A stretch of DNA of 64,000 bases from Dictyobacter formicarum (GCF_016587435.1 NZ_BNJJ01000025.1:60349-124348); one strand, 5' to 3'; positions 26,240 to 35,986 are shown, counted from the stretch's first letter. Notes: a model not told the origin generated them from the sequence alone. Program-made: numbers and translations.

Positions 26240-26250
26240 CGAAATTTTCG
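26240..26250. promoter_or_regulatory. Candidate LacI-type operator O1
   Basis: CGAAATTTTCG: perfect 5+1+5 palindrome (CGAAA-N-TTTCG), 28 bases upstream of the regulator's start. Similar boxes are bound by LacI-family sugar regulators in actinobacteria (established in general, not for this protein). Confidence 0.6.
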
Positions 26251-26412
26251 GACCCCTGCCAGAATATAACATGTATTTATTTGAGTTGTCAAATTGTTCA
26301 TCAGAGCTCAAGTTGGCTATTAGAAGCAATTTACTCTGAAGTTACAGCGAAAAATATCCAAGGTTGACAATGCGCAATAATATATGTTAACCTCGTTTTA
26401 GTTAAATATTTA

Positions 26413-26423
26413 CGAAACTTTAG
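26413..26423. promoter_or_regulatory. Candidate LacI-type operator O2
   Basis: CGAAACTTTAG matches CGAAANTTTCG with one mismatch, 117 bases before the solute-binding protein start. It is downstream of a TTGACA at 26364-26369 that could be a -35 element, so bound repressor would block the importer promoter. Confidence 0.5.
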
Positions 26424-26539
26424 GAATATAATTTTGAAATTATTTAAGGAGGTGCCACGTATTTTTAATTTGGTTTGCAGATAGTAACTTCTCCTAAGCC
26501 TATGGTAGGCGGTTTTCCTCTTAAGAAAGGACGCTATCA

Positions 26540-27913
26540 GTGAAGGATTCACTCAAGACACCGATGTCTACTCCACTCAACCGTCGTCGTTTCCTGGTCA
26601 ATTCCGCGATGGCGGTCGGGACTACCCTTGGTGCAGGTTCATTTCTGGAAGCCTGTAATACCTCCAACACAACCGCATCGAGCAGTGCCACAACCACAGT
26701 AACAGTTATGTATGGCACCGGGGAATTTTTTCCAAAGTACGCCACCGAATTCCACAAACTGCACCCCGATATCAAAATCAATCTCCTTAATTTTGATCAG
26801 ACGCGCCTGAATGCTATGTTCGCGGCAGGCCAAGCCCCTGATTTTATCCGTACATCGGGAGCAGCAGACATCACGCAGTGGGCCGTTCGTGGTCTCGCGC
26901 AAGACCTTACCTCATATTTTGACAAAAGTTCCGTGCTCAAAGTCAGCAACCTGGAACCAGTGAACGATCTCTATCGCTGGGACGGGAAGGTTCAGGGCCA
27001 GGGCCCTCGCTATGGAATGGCGAAGGACTGGTCACTTGATGCCATGATGTGGTACAACAAAAAACTCTTTGATCAGGCGGGCATCCCTGTACCCAGTCCG
27101 ACGCAAGCCCTCACCTATGATGAAATCCTGGCGCTGGGCAAAAAGCTCACAGTGCGTAAGAATGGTAAGATTCAGATCTACGGACTGGATGCCTCATATG
27201 GATTCTTCATGCAGGCTCACTTCTTACAAATGATCGCGCAGCAAGGAGGGCAGCTCTACAACAGCGATTTGACGCAAGCCGATTTTTCCACGCCTGAGGC
27301 ACGTAAAGTGCTTCAATGGTTTGTTGATTGGGCACAGGCACACGTTGGACCATCCCCGCTCGATCCTGACGCCACCGGCGGTTACAGCCTGTTCACGGCG
27401 GATCGCGTAGCTATGCTCGCGTACGGCTACTGGTATGGAGGCAATATTTCGACGCAGCCGAAGACATTCTCATCTCATGTCGGTTTAATGCCTGCGCCGC
27501 AAATGGGGTCGACCCGCATCAGTGCCTGTATGAGCGGAACCGGTGCCTGGATTCCCGCCAACAGCAAAAATAAGGATGCTGCCTGGAAGGTCATGGAGTA
27601 CTTCATGGCTGGTCAACCAAGCGTTGATCGAGCCAAAAGCGGCTGGGGCATCCCATCACTCAAGTCGCTGATACCAGACATGCCACAAACTCTGCCCTTC
27701 CAAAAAGAAGCATTCCAATCACAACAGAACGAGATGCAATATCAGAAGACCCTTAGCTTCTCCCCTTATATCAGTGACGATGGCTTTAATGCCGCCCTGG
27801 CAAAAGCTATTGAGCCAACGATGCGCGGTCAAATGACACTTGACCAGTGTATCAAGCAGCTCAACCAGAGCATTAATAAGCTCCTGCAACAGGGCAAGCA
27901 GCAAGCAAGTTAA
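26540..27913 (+). CDS. ABC sugar-binding lipoprotein (extracellular solute-binding protein family 1)
   Basis: 457 residues from GTG 26540 with AAAGGA upstream. The signal region NRRRFLVNSAMAVGTTLGAG then FLEAC combines a twin-arginine motif with a lipobox-like Cys at about residue 34, so it is likely exported folded and lipid-anchored. The mature part has the carbohydrate-binding fold: KYATEFHKLHPDIKINLLNF, SLDAMMWYNKKLFDQAGIPV, VAMLAYGYWYGG and SGTGAWIPANSKNKDAAWKV. It delivers a sugar or oligosaccharide to the two permeases encoded next. Confidence 0.92.
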   Translation: MKDSLKTPMSTPLNRRRFLVNSAMAVGTTLGAGSFLEACNTSNTTASSSATTTVTVMYGTGEFFPKYATEFHKLHPDIKINLLNFDQTRLNAMFAAGQAPDFIRTSGAADITQWAVRGLAQDLTSYFDKSSVLKVSNLEPVNDLYRWDGKVQGQGPRYGMAKDWSLDAMMWYNKKLFDQAGIPVPSPTQALTYDEILALGKKLTVRKNGKIQIYGLDASYGFFMQAHFLQMIAQQGGQLYNSDLTQADFSTPEARKVLQWFVDWAQAHVGPSPLDPDATGGYSLFTADRVAMLAYGYWYGGNISTQPKTFSSHVGLMPAPQMGSTRISACMSGTGAWIPANSKNKDAAWKVMEYFMAGQPSVDRAKSGWGIPSLKSLIPDMPQTLPFQKEAFQSQQNEMQYQKTLSFSPYISDDGFNAALAKAIEPTMRGQMTLDQCIKQLNQSINKLLQQGKQQAS

Positions 27914-28003
27914 GCTTCCATAATAGGCAAGTATATCTATGGGGATACCCGTGAGGTATCCCCTGCATGTATTGTAAGGCCACCATCTTGAGAAAGGGTA
28001 TCT

Positions 28004-28984
28004 ATGGATGCACTGACCCCTCCACAAATGACAGAAGCGCCAGACAAAATACGTCAAAAAACCGGAACGCGTCGCAGACGCTGGTCGCGCTATTCCAGCC
28101 AGACATTCTATCTTTTTATCTCACCATGGATCATAGGAGCTCTGGCCCTGACGCTCATACCACTGCTTTACGCCCTGGTCGTCAGTTTCACCAATTTCGA
28201 TGGTATCTCCACCCACTGGCACTTTATTGGATTGGCAAACTACCAGGAGCTCATCCAAAATAGCACAACCTGGTATAGCCTCTCACGAACGTTGCTCTAT
28301 TGTGTGATTACCGTGCCGGTTTCCGTCGCTGGTGGCCTGGGCCTGGCCATTCTTCTCAACCAACGCCTCATCGCCGTTGGCTTCTTTCGCACGATCTTTT
28401 ACCTGCCCTCCGTCGTGCCAGTCGTCGCCTCAGCCATCATGTGGAAATTGATTTTCGACCGCGACGCTGGAGCGTTGAATGCCATTCTGGAGCCATTCGG
28501 TGCCCCTGCGTTCACCTGGCTGATGGATCCATACGTTTTTTACGTGCTGGTCATTCTTACCTTATGGGGGCTTGGTGGTGGGATGATCATTTCATTAGCG
28601 GGATTGCAGGGGATTCCCAATGAACTGCGCGAAGCGGCAAGCATTGATGGAGCAAATGCCTGGCAAGCCTTCCGCAATGTGACGCTTCCTTTGCTCTCGC
28701 CAGTGCTTTTTTTCGAGGTCATCACAGGCATGATTGCCGCCCTGCAGACCTTTATCCAGCCTCTACTTCTTGCGGAAACCAATGGAACCACGACCGCAGG
28801 TTCGGTACCTGTCAGTAACTACCTGTATATGGTCAATGTCTACGACCAGTTTTTCGATAATCAGCGCTTTGGGTATGGCTCGGCGATGCTGTGGATTCTG
28901 TTTATCGTCATTCTGGCAATTACGTTGCTGATGTTCCGCAGCAGTGCATTCTGGGTCTACTATGAAGTGGACCGAGACGAGTAG
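28004..28984 (+). CDS. Sugar ABC transporter permease, MalF/UgpA-like
   Basis: 326 residues with six predicted membrane spans. The cytoplasmic EAA loop is ELREAASIDGANAWQAFRNV TLPLL (about residues 208-232), the contact site for the ATPase. The N-terminus is basic and soluble (residues 1-36). It lies 90 bases after the binding protein and 25 bases before the second permease, forming one operon. No ATPase gene is present; such importers often share an MsmK/UgpC-type ATPase encoded elsewhere. Confidence 0.92.
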   Translation: MDALTPPQMTEAPDKIRQKTGTRRRRWSRYSSQTFYLFISPWIIGALALTLIPLLYALVVSFTNFDGISTHWHFIGLANYQELIQNSTTWYSLSRTLLYCVITVPVSVAGGLGLAILLNQRLIAVGFFRTIFYLPSVVPVVASAIMWKLIFDRDAGALNAILEPFGAPAFTWLMDPYVFYVLVILTLWGLGGGMIISLAGLQGIPNELREAASIDGANAWQAFRNVTLPLLSPVLFFEVITGMIAALQTFIQPLLLAETNGTTTAGSVPVSNYLYMVNVYDQFFDNQRFGYGSAMLWILFIVILAITLLMFRSSAFWVYYEVDRDE

Positions 28985-29009
28985 TTTCGCGAGAAAGAAG
29001 GATCACAAC

Positions 29010-29876
29010 ATGATGCAATCGTCCATCCCAACAACAAAGCGCCGTAGAGGACTCTCCAACCTCAACGATGCTGGCAAATATATCATCCTCATGATCCTGG
29101 CTATAATCTTTATCGGCCCCTTCTACTGGCTCTTTTCGACAGCCTTAAAAACCATTCCAGATCTTGCGGCATTTCCACCGCAATTCTGGCCCGCCCATCT
29201 TGACTGGGGCAACTTTATAGGGGCGCTCACCATCACCAATTTCGCCGCCTATGCCGCGAACTCATGCATCTTGGCAGTCACCTATTCCACATTGGTAACA
29301 CTCAGCAGCGCATTGGTGGGCTTTGGCTTCTCACGCCTCAAAGGCAAGGGGAAGCGCACGCTCTTCCTCGTTATGCTCTCAACGTTAATGCTGCCACAGA
29401 TTATTACCACCATCCCAACCTATGTACTATTCGCACGTCTGGGTTTAATTGACACCTATTGGCCGTGGGTATTATGGGGATTAGGCAGTTCACCCTTCCT
29501 GAGCTTCCTCTTTCGACAATTCTTTAGCGCCATTCCGGCGGAGCTGGAAGAGGCTGCAATTATCGACGGCTGTGGCTATGGGCGTATCTTCTGGCAGATT
29601 TTCCTCCCGCTATCGGTCCCGGTGATTGTAACTTCGTTTATTATCTCGTTTACTGGCGTCTGGGGAGACTATATTACTCCCGACCTGTTTTTAAGCCAGC
29701 AAAATACCACGCTAGCGGTTGCCATGACTATCGGCTACACTGATCCCCATGGGAATCCCCTGGTAAACGTGATCGCGGCTGGATCGATTTTCTACATCCT
29801 GCCGGTGCTGGTCATCTTTTTCTTTGCTCAGCGTTACTTTGTAAATGGCATTGTTACTACCGGCCTGAAAGGCTAA
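29010..29876 (+). CDS. Sugar ABC transporter permease, MalG/UgpE-like
   Basis: 288 residues from ATG 29010 (AGAAGGA upstream). An upstream frame extension to 28944 overlaps the previous gene and is rejected. Six membrane spans; EAA loop ELEEAAIIDGCGYGRIFWQI at about residues 185-204. An IS5-type element begins directly after the stop codon, so any later operon gene such as a glycosidase has been cut off or displaced. Confidence 0.92.
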   Translation: MMQSSIPTTKRRRGLSNLNDAGKYIILMILAIIFIGPFYWLFSTALKTIPDLAAFPPQFWPAHLDWGNFIGALTITNFAAYAANSCILAVTYSTLVTLSSALVGFGFSRLKGKGKRTLFLVMLSTLMLPQIITTIPTYVLFARLGLIDTYWPWVLWGLGSSPFLSFLFRQFFSAIPAELEEAAIIDGCGYGRIFWQIFLPLSVPVIVTSFIISFTGVWGDYITPDLFLSQQNTTLAVAMTIGYTDPHGNPLVNVIAAGSIFYILPVLVIFFFAQRYFVNGIVTTGLKG

Positions 29877-30987
29877 GAATGTGTCAGAGTTGCATCAAAT
29901 TGGGGAAGGTAGAGCGAGCCGGGTCAACATGCGTAGACTCGCCGAGAGCATGATGAAGGCCTCCGAGCTGGTTGGCAAACCCTCATGATCGCGACAGAGT
30001 CGACGCCAGCGCGTGATCCAGGCAAAGCTGCGTTCCACCACCCAGCGTTTGGGCAGAGGATGGAACCCCTGGGTCACGAGCTTGTCCCAATCCACCTCCT
30101 CGCCCTCGGGTACCAAGATCCCGCGTTTGGGCACCTTGAATGCCTTGATCGTCTGCATGCTCCAGCCTAAGTGGATCTTGAGCCACAGGATCATCTGGCC
30201 GCCATAATGGCTGTCTCCTCACACCGTCTGCATGCGGGGAAAGCGTCCTTGCAGTGGCTGCAATAACGCTTGCCCTCCTTGCAAATCGGAACACTGGGCA
30301 CCGGTCACTTTGATGGCCAGCAGGGAGCCTGCACTATCGACGAGCGCGTGACGCTTGCGTCCCCAGATTTTTTTTCCCCATGTCGTAGCCTTTCTCAGGG
30401 CCACGAACGGCGCTGGTTTTAATCGATTGGCTATCAATCACCCCCACACTGGGCTGAGGATCTCGCCCGTCTTGATGGCGCATCTGCATGCGCAGGGCTT
30501 CCAAGACCTGATCCCAGACCCCTTCGCGTTGCCAGCGTCGAAAGTAGCCGTGCACGGTGCCATAGGGCGGGAAATCGTGGGGCAACGACCGCCAGGGGCA
30601 GCCGCTGCGCAACACGTAGAGAATCGCATTGACGATCATGCGTCGTTCATGATAATGGTAGACCGCCTCGCGATGGACGCGAGGAATCAACGGCTCCAAC
30701 ACCTTCCATTGCTCATCACTCAAATCAGATGGGTAGGCGCGCCGTACAGCACGGCTTGGCATCGTGATCCTCCTTCATCAGAGAGACATGCGCTCATCTC
30801 GTTCTTGCCCCCAGTGTGGATGCCTCGGTGGGCTTCTGTCAATCTGAAGCAGAGGAGGCATTCTCTCTTCCAGGCGCTCGTCTCTTTCCTTCTCGCTCCT
30901 TTTGTTCTTCTTCCTTCTTTTGCCCTCTCTTCTAAACGCTTCAATGAGTCGTCATGGCTCCCAGTACGACGCAACTCTGACACATTC
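29877..30987 (-). mobile_element. IS5-family (IS427-like) element
   Basis: Perfect 17-bp inverted ends GAATGTGTCAGAGTTGC (29877-29893) and complement (30971-30987); the repeat can be stretched by two more bases on each side. It is inserted exactly behind the permease stop codon. The GTGTCAGA core of the ends also occurs in the neighbouring MITE-like element. Confidence 0.88.
29895..30762 (-). pseudogene. IS5-type transposase: frameshift pair plus an in-frame TGA
   Basis: OrfA (30334-30762) reads YPSDLSDEQWKVLEPLIPRV and SVGVIDSQSIKTSAVRGPEK (first Asp), ending past an A8 run. A -1 slip there leads to GKKIWGRKRHALVDSAGSLL, the usual IS427-group arrangement. That second frame meets TGA at 30219-30221 and then continues in the same frame as GDSHYGGQMILWLKI and LPKRWVVERSFAWITRWRRL with the Glu. 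The extra stop makes the transposase defective unless read through. Confidence 0.85.
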
Positions 30988-30991
30988 TTAA

Positions 30992-31194
30992 AGAGTGTCA
31001 GACTCCCATAGCATCCGCATGCACGGTGCATGGGTTTACACACCTCCCGTGCTCAGGATGTCCTTTCATGGCTGGTGCAGCAGGTGCGCATTCGCGCACC
31101 TGCTGCACCAGCCATGAAAAAGAGAGTGGGGACGCCTGCGTTCCCCAGGCCCAGGGGCGCTCTGATTCCCAATATGTTGGGAGTCTGACACTCT
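30992..31194. mobile_element. MITE-like element (203 bp) with a long internal hairpin
   Basis: Perfect 17-bp terminal inverted repeats AGAGTGTCAGACTCCCA (30992-31008) and complement (31178-31194). Inside, 31064-31089 and 31094-31119 are perfect 26-base arms around ATTC. There is no reading frame. The tips share GTGTCAGA with the IS5-type element that starts four bases away, so mobilisation by a relative of that transposase is plausible. The TPR-gene fragment begins right after it. Confidence 0.82.
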
Positions 31195-31198
31195 CTTA

Positions 31199-31594
31199 GA
31201 TATTGTACTTTTAGCTGACCAATATTTTTCGCTCGGAGATTATCAAAATGCTGCAGCACTCTACGAGCTTATTGTTGATACTTCTATTGATAATGATATC
31301 ACCCGTAAGTTGCTCGCTTGTTATCATCAAGAAGGAAACGAGAAAGAAGCGTTAAAAATATGCAGTTTCTTGAGACAATTATATGGACCCCTTAAAAGAA
31401 TTACAGAGATCGAATCATATATCTACGAAGGAATAGGAAACTTACAAAAAGCAGAAGAAGTATGTAAGGAATATATCGCGCGATACCCAGATGATCTCAA
31501 TATGCAGCTCAGGCTCGCTATGATTTATGGATCTATAAATTATTTTGTGTTTGTTTCTGCCGTCCTTCTTATTTGCTTGTTTAAGAATATCTGA
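31199..31594 (+). pseudogene. TPR-repeat protein fragment
   Basis: The open frame from 31199 reads VLLADQYFSLGDYQNAAALY, LACYHQEGNEKEALKICSFL and YEGIGNLQKAEEVCKEYIAR, tetratricopeptide-like helices (about three repeats). The 5' end is cut by the MITE-like element. After GSINY the sequence turns into a hydrophobic tail without repeats, suggesting a frameshift or truncation. Probably the C-terminal part of a larger, lost regulator or ATPase. Confidence 0.6.
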
Positions 31595-31909
31595 ATCTCG
31601 TAGATAAAGAGAAAGCATGCTTGTAAGGCTATGCTTCCAAACACACTTCTCCTCACTGCTTGAGACTGCACAGAATGGATTTTTACCTTCACGACTCTGC
31701 CCCTGTGACTATTCATGTTGGGATGTGATTTTTTTGCCTTGAAGAACAGTGCAGCATTTTCCCATGGCTTATTGAATCCTGCTCACTCCCCCTTCTCTTT
31801 CCGCTACGAGGTATTCGCTGATCGATTGCATCCGCATGAATATTTCGTCTGACTCATCCAGTACTGTGTTCATCTGGTTGGTGGGTAGGAACGGCTTTCT
31901 TATCACATT
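31595..31909. other. Intergenic stretch without a recognised feature
   Basis: 315 bases of mixed composition. I see no reading frame, hairpin of note or IS end. Confidence 0.4.
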
Positions 31910-32215
31910 ATGCGGCTTCGTGCGAGTGGGTGGTTAACTAACGAGGATCGTACTTACACATTGACAACTCATGGTTGTTTAATGATCTTTGTGCTGCGCT
32001 TAATTGCACAGCCTTGGCAAGAACACGATTCAGTGGCCGTGATAACCCAATTGTACGCTGCTGCTGCCTCCGAAGAACTTGGGTTGGGACCAGAACGCTT
32101 TTTTGAGGATGTCGTTGCGGCGATGAAGCAAGTTCGCGGAGGTTACGGCGAGCCGTATCTGCAGAACGGACTTCATTGGTTGGTCAGTATCATGAGGAGT
32201 CTTTACGCAACGTAA
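31910..32215 (+). CDS. Hypothetical protein, possibly a fragment
   Basis: 101 residues beginning MRLRASGWLTNEDRTYTLTT. The opening resembles the winged-helix 'RLRASGWL' segment found in some DNA-binding or condensin-associated proteins, but the rest (ITQLYAAAASEELGLGPERF) gives no firm family. There is no clear ribosome binding site, so the 5' end may be missing. I do not assign a function. Confidence 0.35.
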   Translation: MRLRASGWLTNEDRTYTLTTHGCLMIFVLRLIAQPWQEHDSVAVITQLYAAAASEELGLGPERFFEDVVAAMKQVRGGYGEPYLQNGLHWLVSIMRSLYAT

Positions 32216-32238
32216 GTATGGTAGATATGGCACTAGAA

Positions 32239-32691
32239 TTAAGGAAGCAAGGAGTTGCTGCCCATGATTTTGACATTGTAGCGTGTATCGTGCACCATCT
32301 TATGGGTTACGCTGCCCAGCACCCATTGCTTATAGTCAGTGTAGTCATGACTTGACATAACTACAAGGTCGATCGTGTCCTTATCTATCATGTCTAAAAG
32401 CATGGTGGTCACATCGCCGGAATGAACCTCGATGGCTCGATCCAGTTGCTCCAGTTCCCGGGTATTGTAGATGCGCTGTAGGTATTCTTGCGCTTCTTTC
32501 TCCTGGGTCTCGCGGATCTCGTTGGCCAATGCTGCTGCCTGGATTGATGAGGCGCCGATGGTTTCAAAGATATCGACAATTCTGGTGAGTACAAGGGAGC
32601 TGTTATACGTGCGGGCGATATGGGCGGCGAGCGGCAATGCTTGTTCGGAACGTGCTGATCCATCCAGCGGAACGAGAATTCGCTTAAACAT
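32239..32691 (-). CDS. Universal stress protein (UspA family)
   Basis: 150 residues of the single-domain type. ILVPLDGSARSEQALPLAAH at the start is the conserved strand 1 and Asp; DTIDLVVMSSHDYTDYKQWV then LGSVTHKMV near the end is a degenerate form of the G-2X-G-9X-G(S/T) nucleotide-binding loop. Only part of the glycine motif is kept, so ATP binding is uncertain. It neighbours Hsp20 on the same strand with a hairpin in between, suggesting separate but related stress transcripts. Confidence 0.9.
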   Translation of the reverse strand: MFKRILVPLDGSARSEQALPLAAHIARTYNSSLVLTRIVDIFETIGASSIQAAALANEIRETQEKEAQEYLQRIYNTRELEQLDRAIEVHSGDVTTMLLDMIDKDTIDLVVMSSHDYTDYKQWVLGSVTHKMVHDTRYNVKIMGSNSLLP

Positions 32692-32776
32692 GGGGAGCCT
32701 CGCTTTCGGGACATGCGTGCCCCTCGCATCCCTGCTGGAAAGCCGTGGTTGCGCGTACCTATGATGGCTTTACGAC

Positions 32777-32814
32777 GCACGACCGGAACAAGTCCACGCT
32801 TGTTCCGGTCGTGC
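32777..32814 (-). terminator. Hairpin between the Hsp20 and UspA genes
   Basis: Perfect 16-base arms GCACGACCGGAACAAG (32777-32792) and complement (32799-32814), loop of six. It lies 31 bases past the Hsp20 stop, the position of a terminator, though no T-run follows. Confidence 0.65.
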
Positions 32815-32844
32815 AGAAGATGATCGTGCGTGGCAATGTGTGCT

Positions 32845-33306
32845 TTAGTGTGGTCCTGCAGTCTCTTTTACCTTGACGGGTACCTGTTTCGTCTTGGCTT
32901 CCCCCAACTTGGGAGCCGTGAGCGTCAATACTCCATTCTCATAAGAGGCCTGGATCTTGTCAGCATTAATGTGGGTTGGCAAAGCGATCGCACGCTCTAC
33001 TTCGCTGACATAGCGTTCCCGCTTGATATAGCTTTCCTTTTCTTTCTGCTCTTTCTGCTCTTTTTTGGCAGCGTGGATGCGAATCACATTATCTTCTGCC
33101 GTCACTTGAATCTCATCAGGCTTGAAACCGGAAAGCGATGCTTCAATCATATACTGCTTTTTGTCATCCGTTTCATAAACATCAAGCGGAATCGTTCTGG
33201 ATGTCACCATTTCGAAGCGTGGTGTGACGAAGCTTTCCTCAAACAAACGGCTCATCGCCTCACGAAGTGGCATCAAGGCATCTAGTGGATCGCGGGGTGC
33301 TAACAT
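32845..33306 (-). CDS. Small heat shock protein (Hsp20/alpha-crystallin)
   Basis: 153 residues. The alpha-crystallin domain spans about residues 36-140: RTIPLDVYETDDKKQYMIEA, SLSGFKPDEIQVTAEDNVIR, a Lys/Glu-rich loop (KKEQKEQKEKES), SEVERAIALPTHINADKIQA and YENGVLTLTAPK with the terminal GVLTL motif. It is an ATP-independent holdase that prevents aggregation of unfolding proteins in the cytoplasm. Upstream 33307-33330 is AT-rich. Confidence 0.93.
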   Translation of the reverse strand: MLAPRDPLDALMPLREAMSRLFEESFVTPRFEMVTSRTIPLDVYETDDKKQYMIEASLSGFKPDEIQVTAEDNVIRIHAAKKEQKEQKEKESYIKRERYVSEVERAIALPTHINADKIQASYENGVLTLTAPKLGEAKTKQVPVKVKETAGPH

Positions 33307-33873
33307 TTTTTATGGCTTCTTTTTTATCTTCAACGATTATTAATGAAGTCATTGGTAAACTTCTGTATGCGTTGGCTGTGATACAAAATGTATGCTCTGT
33401 TGCGGATGAGTAACTCGGTTGCACTGGTAAAGTAATATGCTGTTGAACTGCTTATGTTATACATATCCCTCTACCCCTTCTCATATTACTGTCGACATAT
33501 TTCATCAGCATCACAAGATATGCATCAGTGTCACAGATAGATCACAAGGGTAGCCAATTCCAAGTCTCACTCGCCGGGTCGGTCGGCTTTGGTGGCTTCC
33601 CTAGCGGCGGTGCTTTTCTATTTGCCATCGTACTCACTCAATATCTTCCAGAGAACCGTGTTCACGTCAGCCTATCTGTCGGCTTTCCCGACAGCGTTCG
33701 CTTCTTGAACAATCGCTCTGTAGGGTGCATTGGTTGGCACCTACTCATCGTATCGACCACCGATGAGAGCAGTCCTACAGTTACTCCGTTCCACCTTTCT
33801 GTGCTCTGTTCCCGTAGATGGATGCTATCCACCGCGTGTATTTGGGATGGGAGGAAGCATTTCTTCTTCCTTT
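33307..33873. other. Gene-free 570 bases with hairpins
   Basis: No supported protein on either strand. CTGTCGG...CCGACAG near 33676-33694 and several GC-rich short stems around 33570-33610 suggest a structured RNA or an IS end next to the IS110 fragment that follows. The 150-codon plus-strand frame here lacks coding character. Confidence 0.4.
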
Positions 33874-34230
33874 TCAACGACTGTTGGAAAACCAGTCGTT
33901 CCAACACGTACCGTTTTGGTGAAGCCTGTCATCCAAATATTGGAGCAAAGGGCGATGGTAGTGGCCAGTCACTTCCATGACGACATACACCTGGGTCAAC
34001 GGCACATAACTGCTCATGCGATCCACCAGGCTCCGAAAGCCCTCATGCGAGTTCTCAAAGGATAGCGCTGGGCAGTGCTCAAAGCGTTGATGTCGTGTGA
34101 GCAATGTCGTGGAAATGAAACCTGCAACGTGGGTTTTCTTCCCAATATCGATCCCAACGTACAAAGTCTCACGGGCCAGTATGGGAATGACTTGAAGATC
34201 TGCCTGGGCTATTCGCTTTGCCATGATCAC
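33874..34230 (-). pseudogene. IS110-family transposase, N-terminal fragment
   Basis: Reads LYVGIDIGKKTHVAGFISTT (first catalytic Asp), FENSHEGFRSLVDRM and VYVVMEVTGHYHRPLLQYLD (Glu), about 110 residues. After LLQYL the family pattern is lost and the frame ends within 20 codons. More than two thirds of the protein is missing, so this is a relic. Confidence 0.85.
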
Positions 34231-35083
34231 TCACCCCTTCTACTTATCACACACCGTCTGTGGCTGGCATTCTTCATCATCGGGCAAAGGTACCATCTGC
34301 CTCGCCCACATCAAGGGCAAGGACTTCGCCACCACTCCGCTCCGCTCCGTGGCCCCTTGACACAGGCTGCGGCAGGTTGGTCTGGACCCGATGTGATGAA
34401 GAAACCGAAAAAATATGGGATGGAGAAGCGAGGCCCCGTAAGCGTGTCTCAACCAACCTTAGACAAGGAGTTGGATCTCCAAACCCTTATCAGGTGTACG
34501 AACACGCTCCCCAGTCTTTCATTAAGAGTCGAGCTCCAGTGGGGCAAAAGGGTTCTGCGGCGCCTTTTCCAGAAGATAGCTAATCTCCTGTGCTTCTCTC
34601 TTACTCACTGTATATCACATTTTGTCAGTAATCAAGATTCTGTCTAAGTGGGGCAAGTCCACACGTATTTCTTCTCTCCATGACAGAAAGTGGGGCAAGT
34701 TCAGCAGCTTGTTAAATGTGTATAAAAGACAGATCTAAAGGGCAGGGGGCTTACGGTACAGGCGCTAACCTTTACCAGGCCGTATAGTCCTCTTCCTTGA
34801 GAGGCCATAGGGCCTGGACCACGCCAAGGATGGCTGCCGTTTTGACGCAGATAAGCACTGCCGCATGCACACGGCTGGCAACCGTGGTGCCATCAGGAGT
34901 GACAACGTCTCCCGATGGTTTTAGCACATGGGGACGCTGTTATCAGGGGTCAGGGCTACTGTGCATGGCATACTTTCACTTCCGATCAAACGTGTTCTTT
35001 ATTAGAAGTCAGAAGATGTACAGCCAAATTGCTGATCTTTTCTAACCTTTTCTACTTCATATATAGTGGAAAGGAAGGATATT
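34231..35083. other. 850 bases without a supported gene
   Basis: Leader of the IS110 relic, then scattered repeats: AGTGGGGCAAGT near 34648 and 34691, with a relative AGTGGGGCAAAAG near 34538. On the minus strand 34780-34925 reads SGDVVTPDGTTVASRVHAAV in an open frame, which may be a gene remnant, but I cannot identify it. Confidence 0.4.
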
Positions 35084-35710
35084 GTGAAAGCTTCATCCGG
35101 GCGTGCATGGTATCACATACACCAGCATTGGATAGCTTGTGAGGTTGCCACGCTCATACTGATAGGGATTATTGTATTAATCATGACCGGCTATCAACTT
35201 GATTGGACCGGATTTAAAGGTAAGACCCTTTGGGATTGGCTCAATGTCCTTGGAGTTCTGGCTATTCCTGTTGTTGTGGGTATTGGGACCGCGTGGATCA
35301 GTACCCAACAAGCCCAGGAATCTGCGCTTCATCAATACCTGGATACTATGGCGGCTCTCTTACTCAACAAGAACCTGCGCGAATCAAACGCGAATACAGA
35401 GGTGCGTGCCGTTGCGCGTGCTCGTGCATGGACGGTATTACGGTTGTTAGATCCCGCCCGTAAAGAAATCATCTTCAAGTTTCTACAAGAATCTGACCTT
35501 ATTCATATCATCGATTTAAGTCAGGCCGATCTCAGTGGCATGAGTTTTCGTAATATTGATTTGCGGGGGGCCAATCTGAGTAATGCTGATCTGTGGGGTG
35601 CCAATCTTGATGGGATCAACTTCATGACAACGAATGTGACAACCAGGCAACTTCTAGAAGCCAAGTCTCTCAAAGGCACAATCATGCCTGATGGATCTAT
35701 CCATCAATGA
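35084..35710 (+). CDS. Membrane-anchored pentapeptide-repeat protein
   Basis: 208 residues from GTG 35084 with AAGGAAGG five to six bases upstream. Two membrane spans lie near residues 18-38 (VATLILIGIIVLIMTGY) and 55-75 (WLNVLGVLAIPVVVGIGTAW). After a helical segment, residues 148-182 hold pentapeptide repeats A(D/N)Lxx: LSQADLSGMSFRNIDLRGAN and LSNADLWGANLDG, which fold as a right-handed beta helix. The role is unknown; the repeat unit is short, so it is probably a signalling or structural membrane protein. Confidence 0.82.
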   Translation: MKASSGRAWYHIHQHWIACEVATLILIGIIVLIMTGYQLDWTGFKGKTLWDWLNVLGVLAIPVVVGIGTAWISTQQAQESALHQYLDTMAALLLNKNLRESNANTEVRAVARARAWTVLRLLDPARKEIIFKFLQESDLIHIIDLSQADLSGMSFRNIDLRGANLSNADLWGANLDGINFMTTNVTTRQLLEAKSLKGTIMPDGSIHQ

Positions 35711-35759
35711 ATTGTTAATGGCATATAATGTTAGTAGTGCATAGGCATGTATAGATTGA

Positions 35760-35986
35760 AAGTTGGGTCTTTCGCAGCAAGAGCAACAGCGTATCTGGGA
35801 ACGTTTCTATCGCGCTCAGATCAGCGCAGAACCGAATGACGACGATGAGGTACCTCACGTTGGACTGGGCATTGGATTATCCCTTTGCCTGGCGATAATG
35901 CGCAGCATGGAGGTCAGGTAGGGGTCGAGAGCATGCTGGGAGAGGGGTCCACTTTCTGGTTCACCCTTCCTCTTAAGCGAAGATGA
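35760..35986 (+). pseudogene. Histidine kinase C-terminal relic
   Basis: Reads KLGLSQQEQQRIWERFYRAQ, then [14 protein letters not shown] (the G2 box of HATPase_c). After a one-base shift it continues [20 protein letters not shown] ending LPLKRR. It is the last 70 residues of a sensor kinase with frameshift and no start. Its former partner may be the response-regulator fusion encoded downstream. Confidence 0.8.

Noticed and set aside
33528..33980. Plus-strand protein of 150 codons
   Set aside because: Partly antisense to an IS110 relic, with no start signal or domain.
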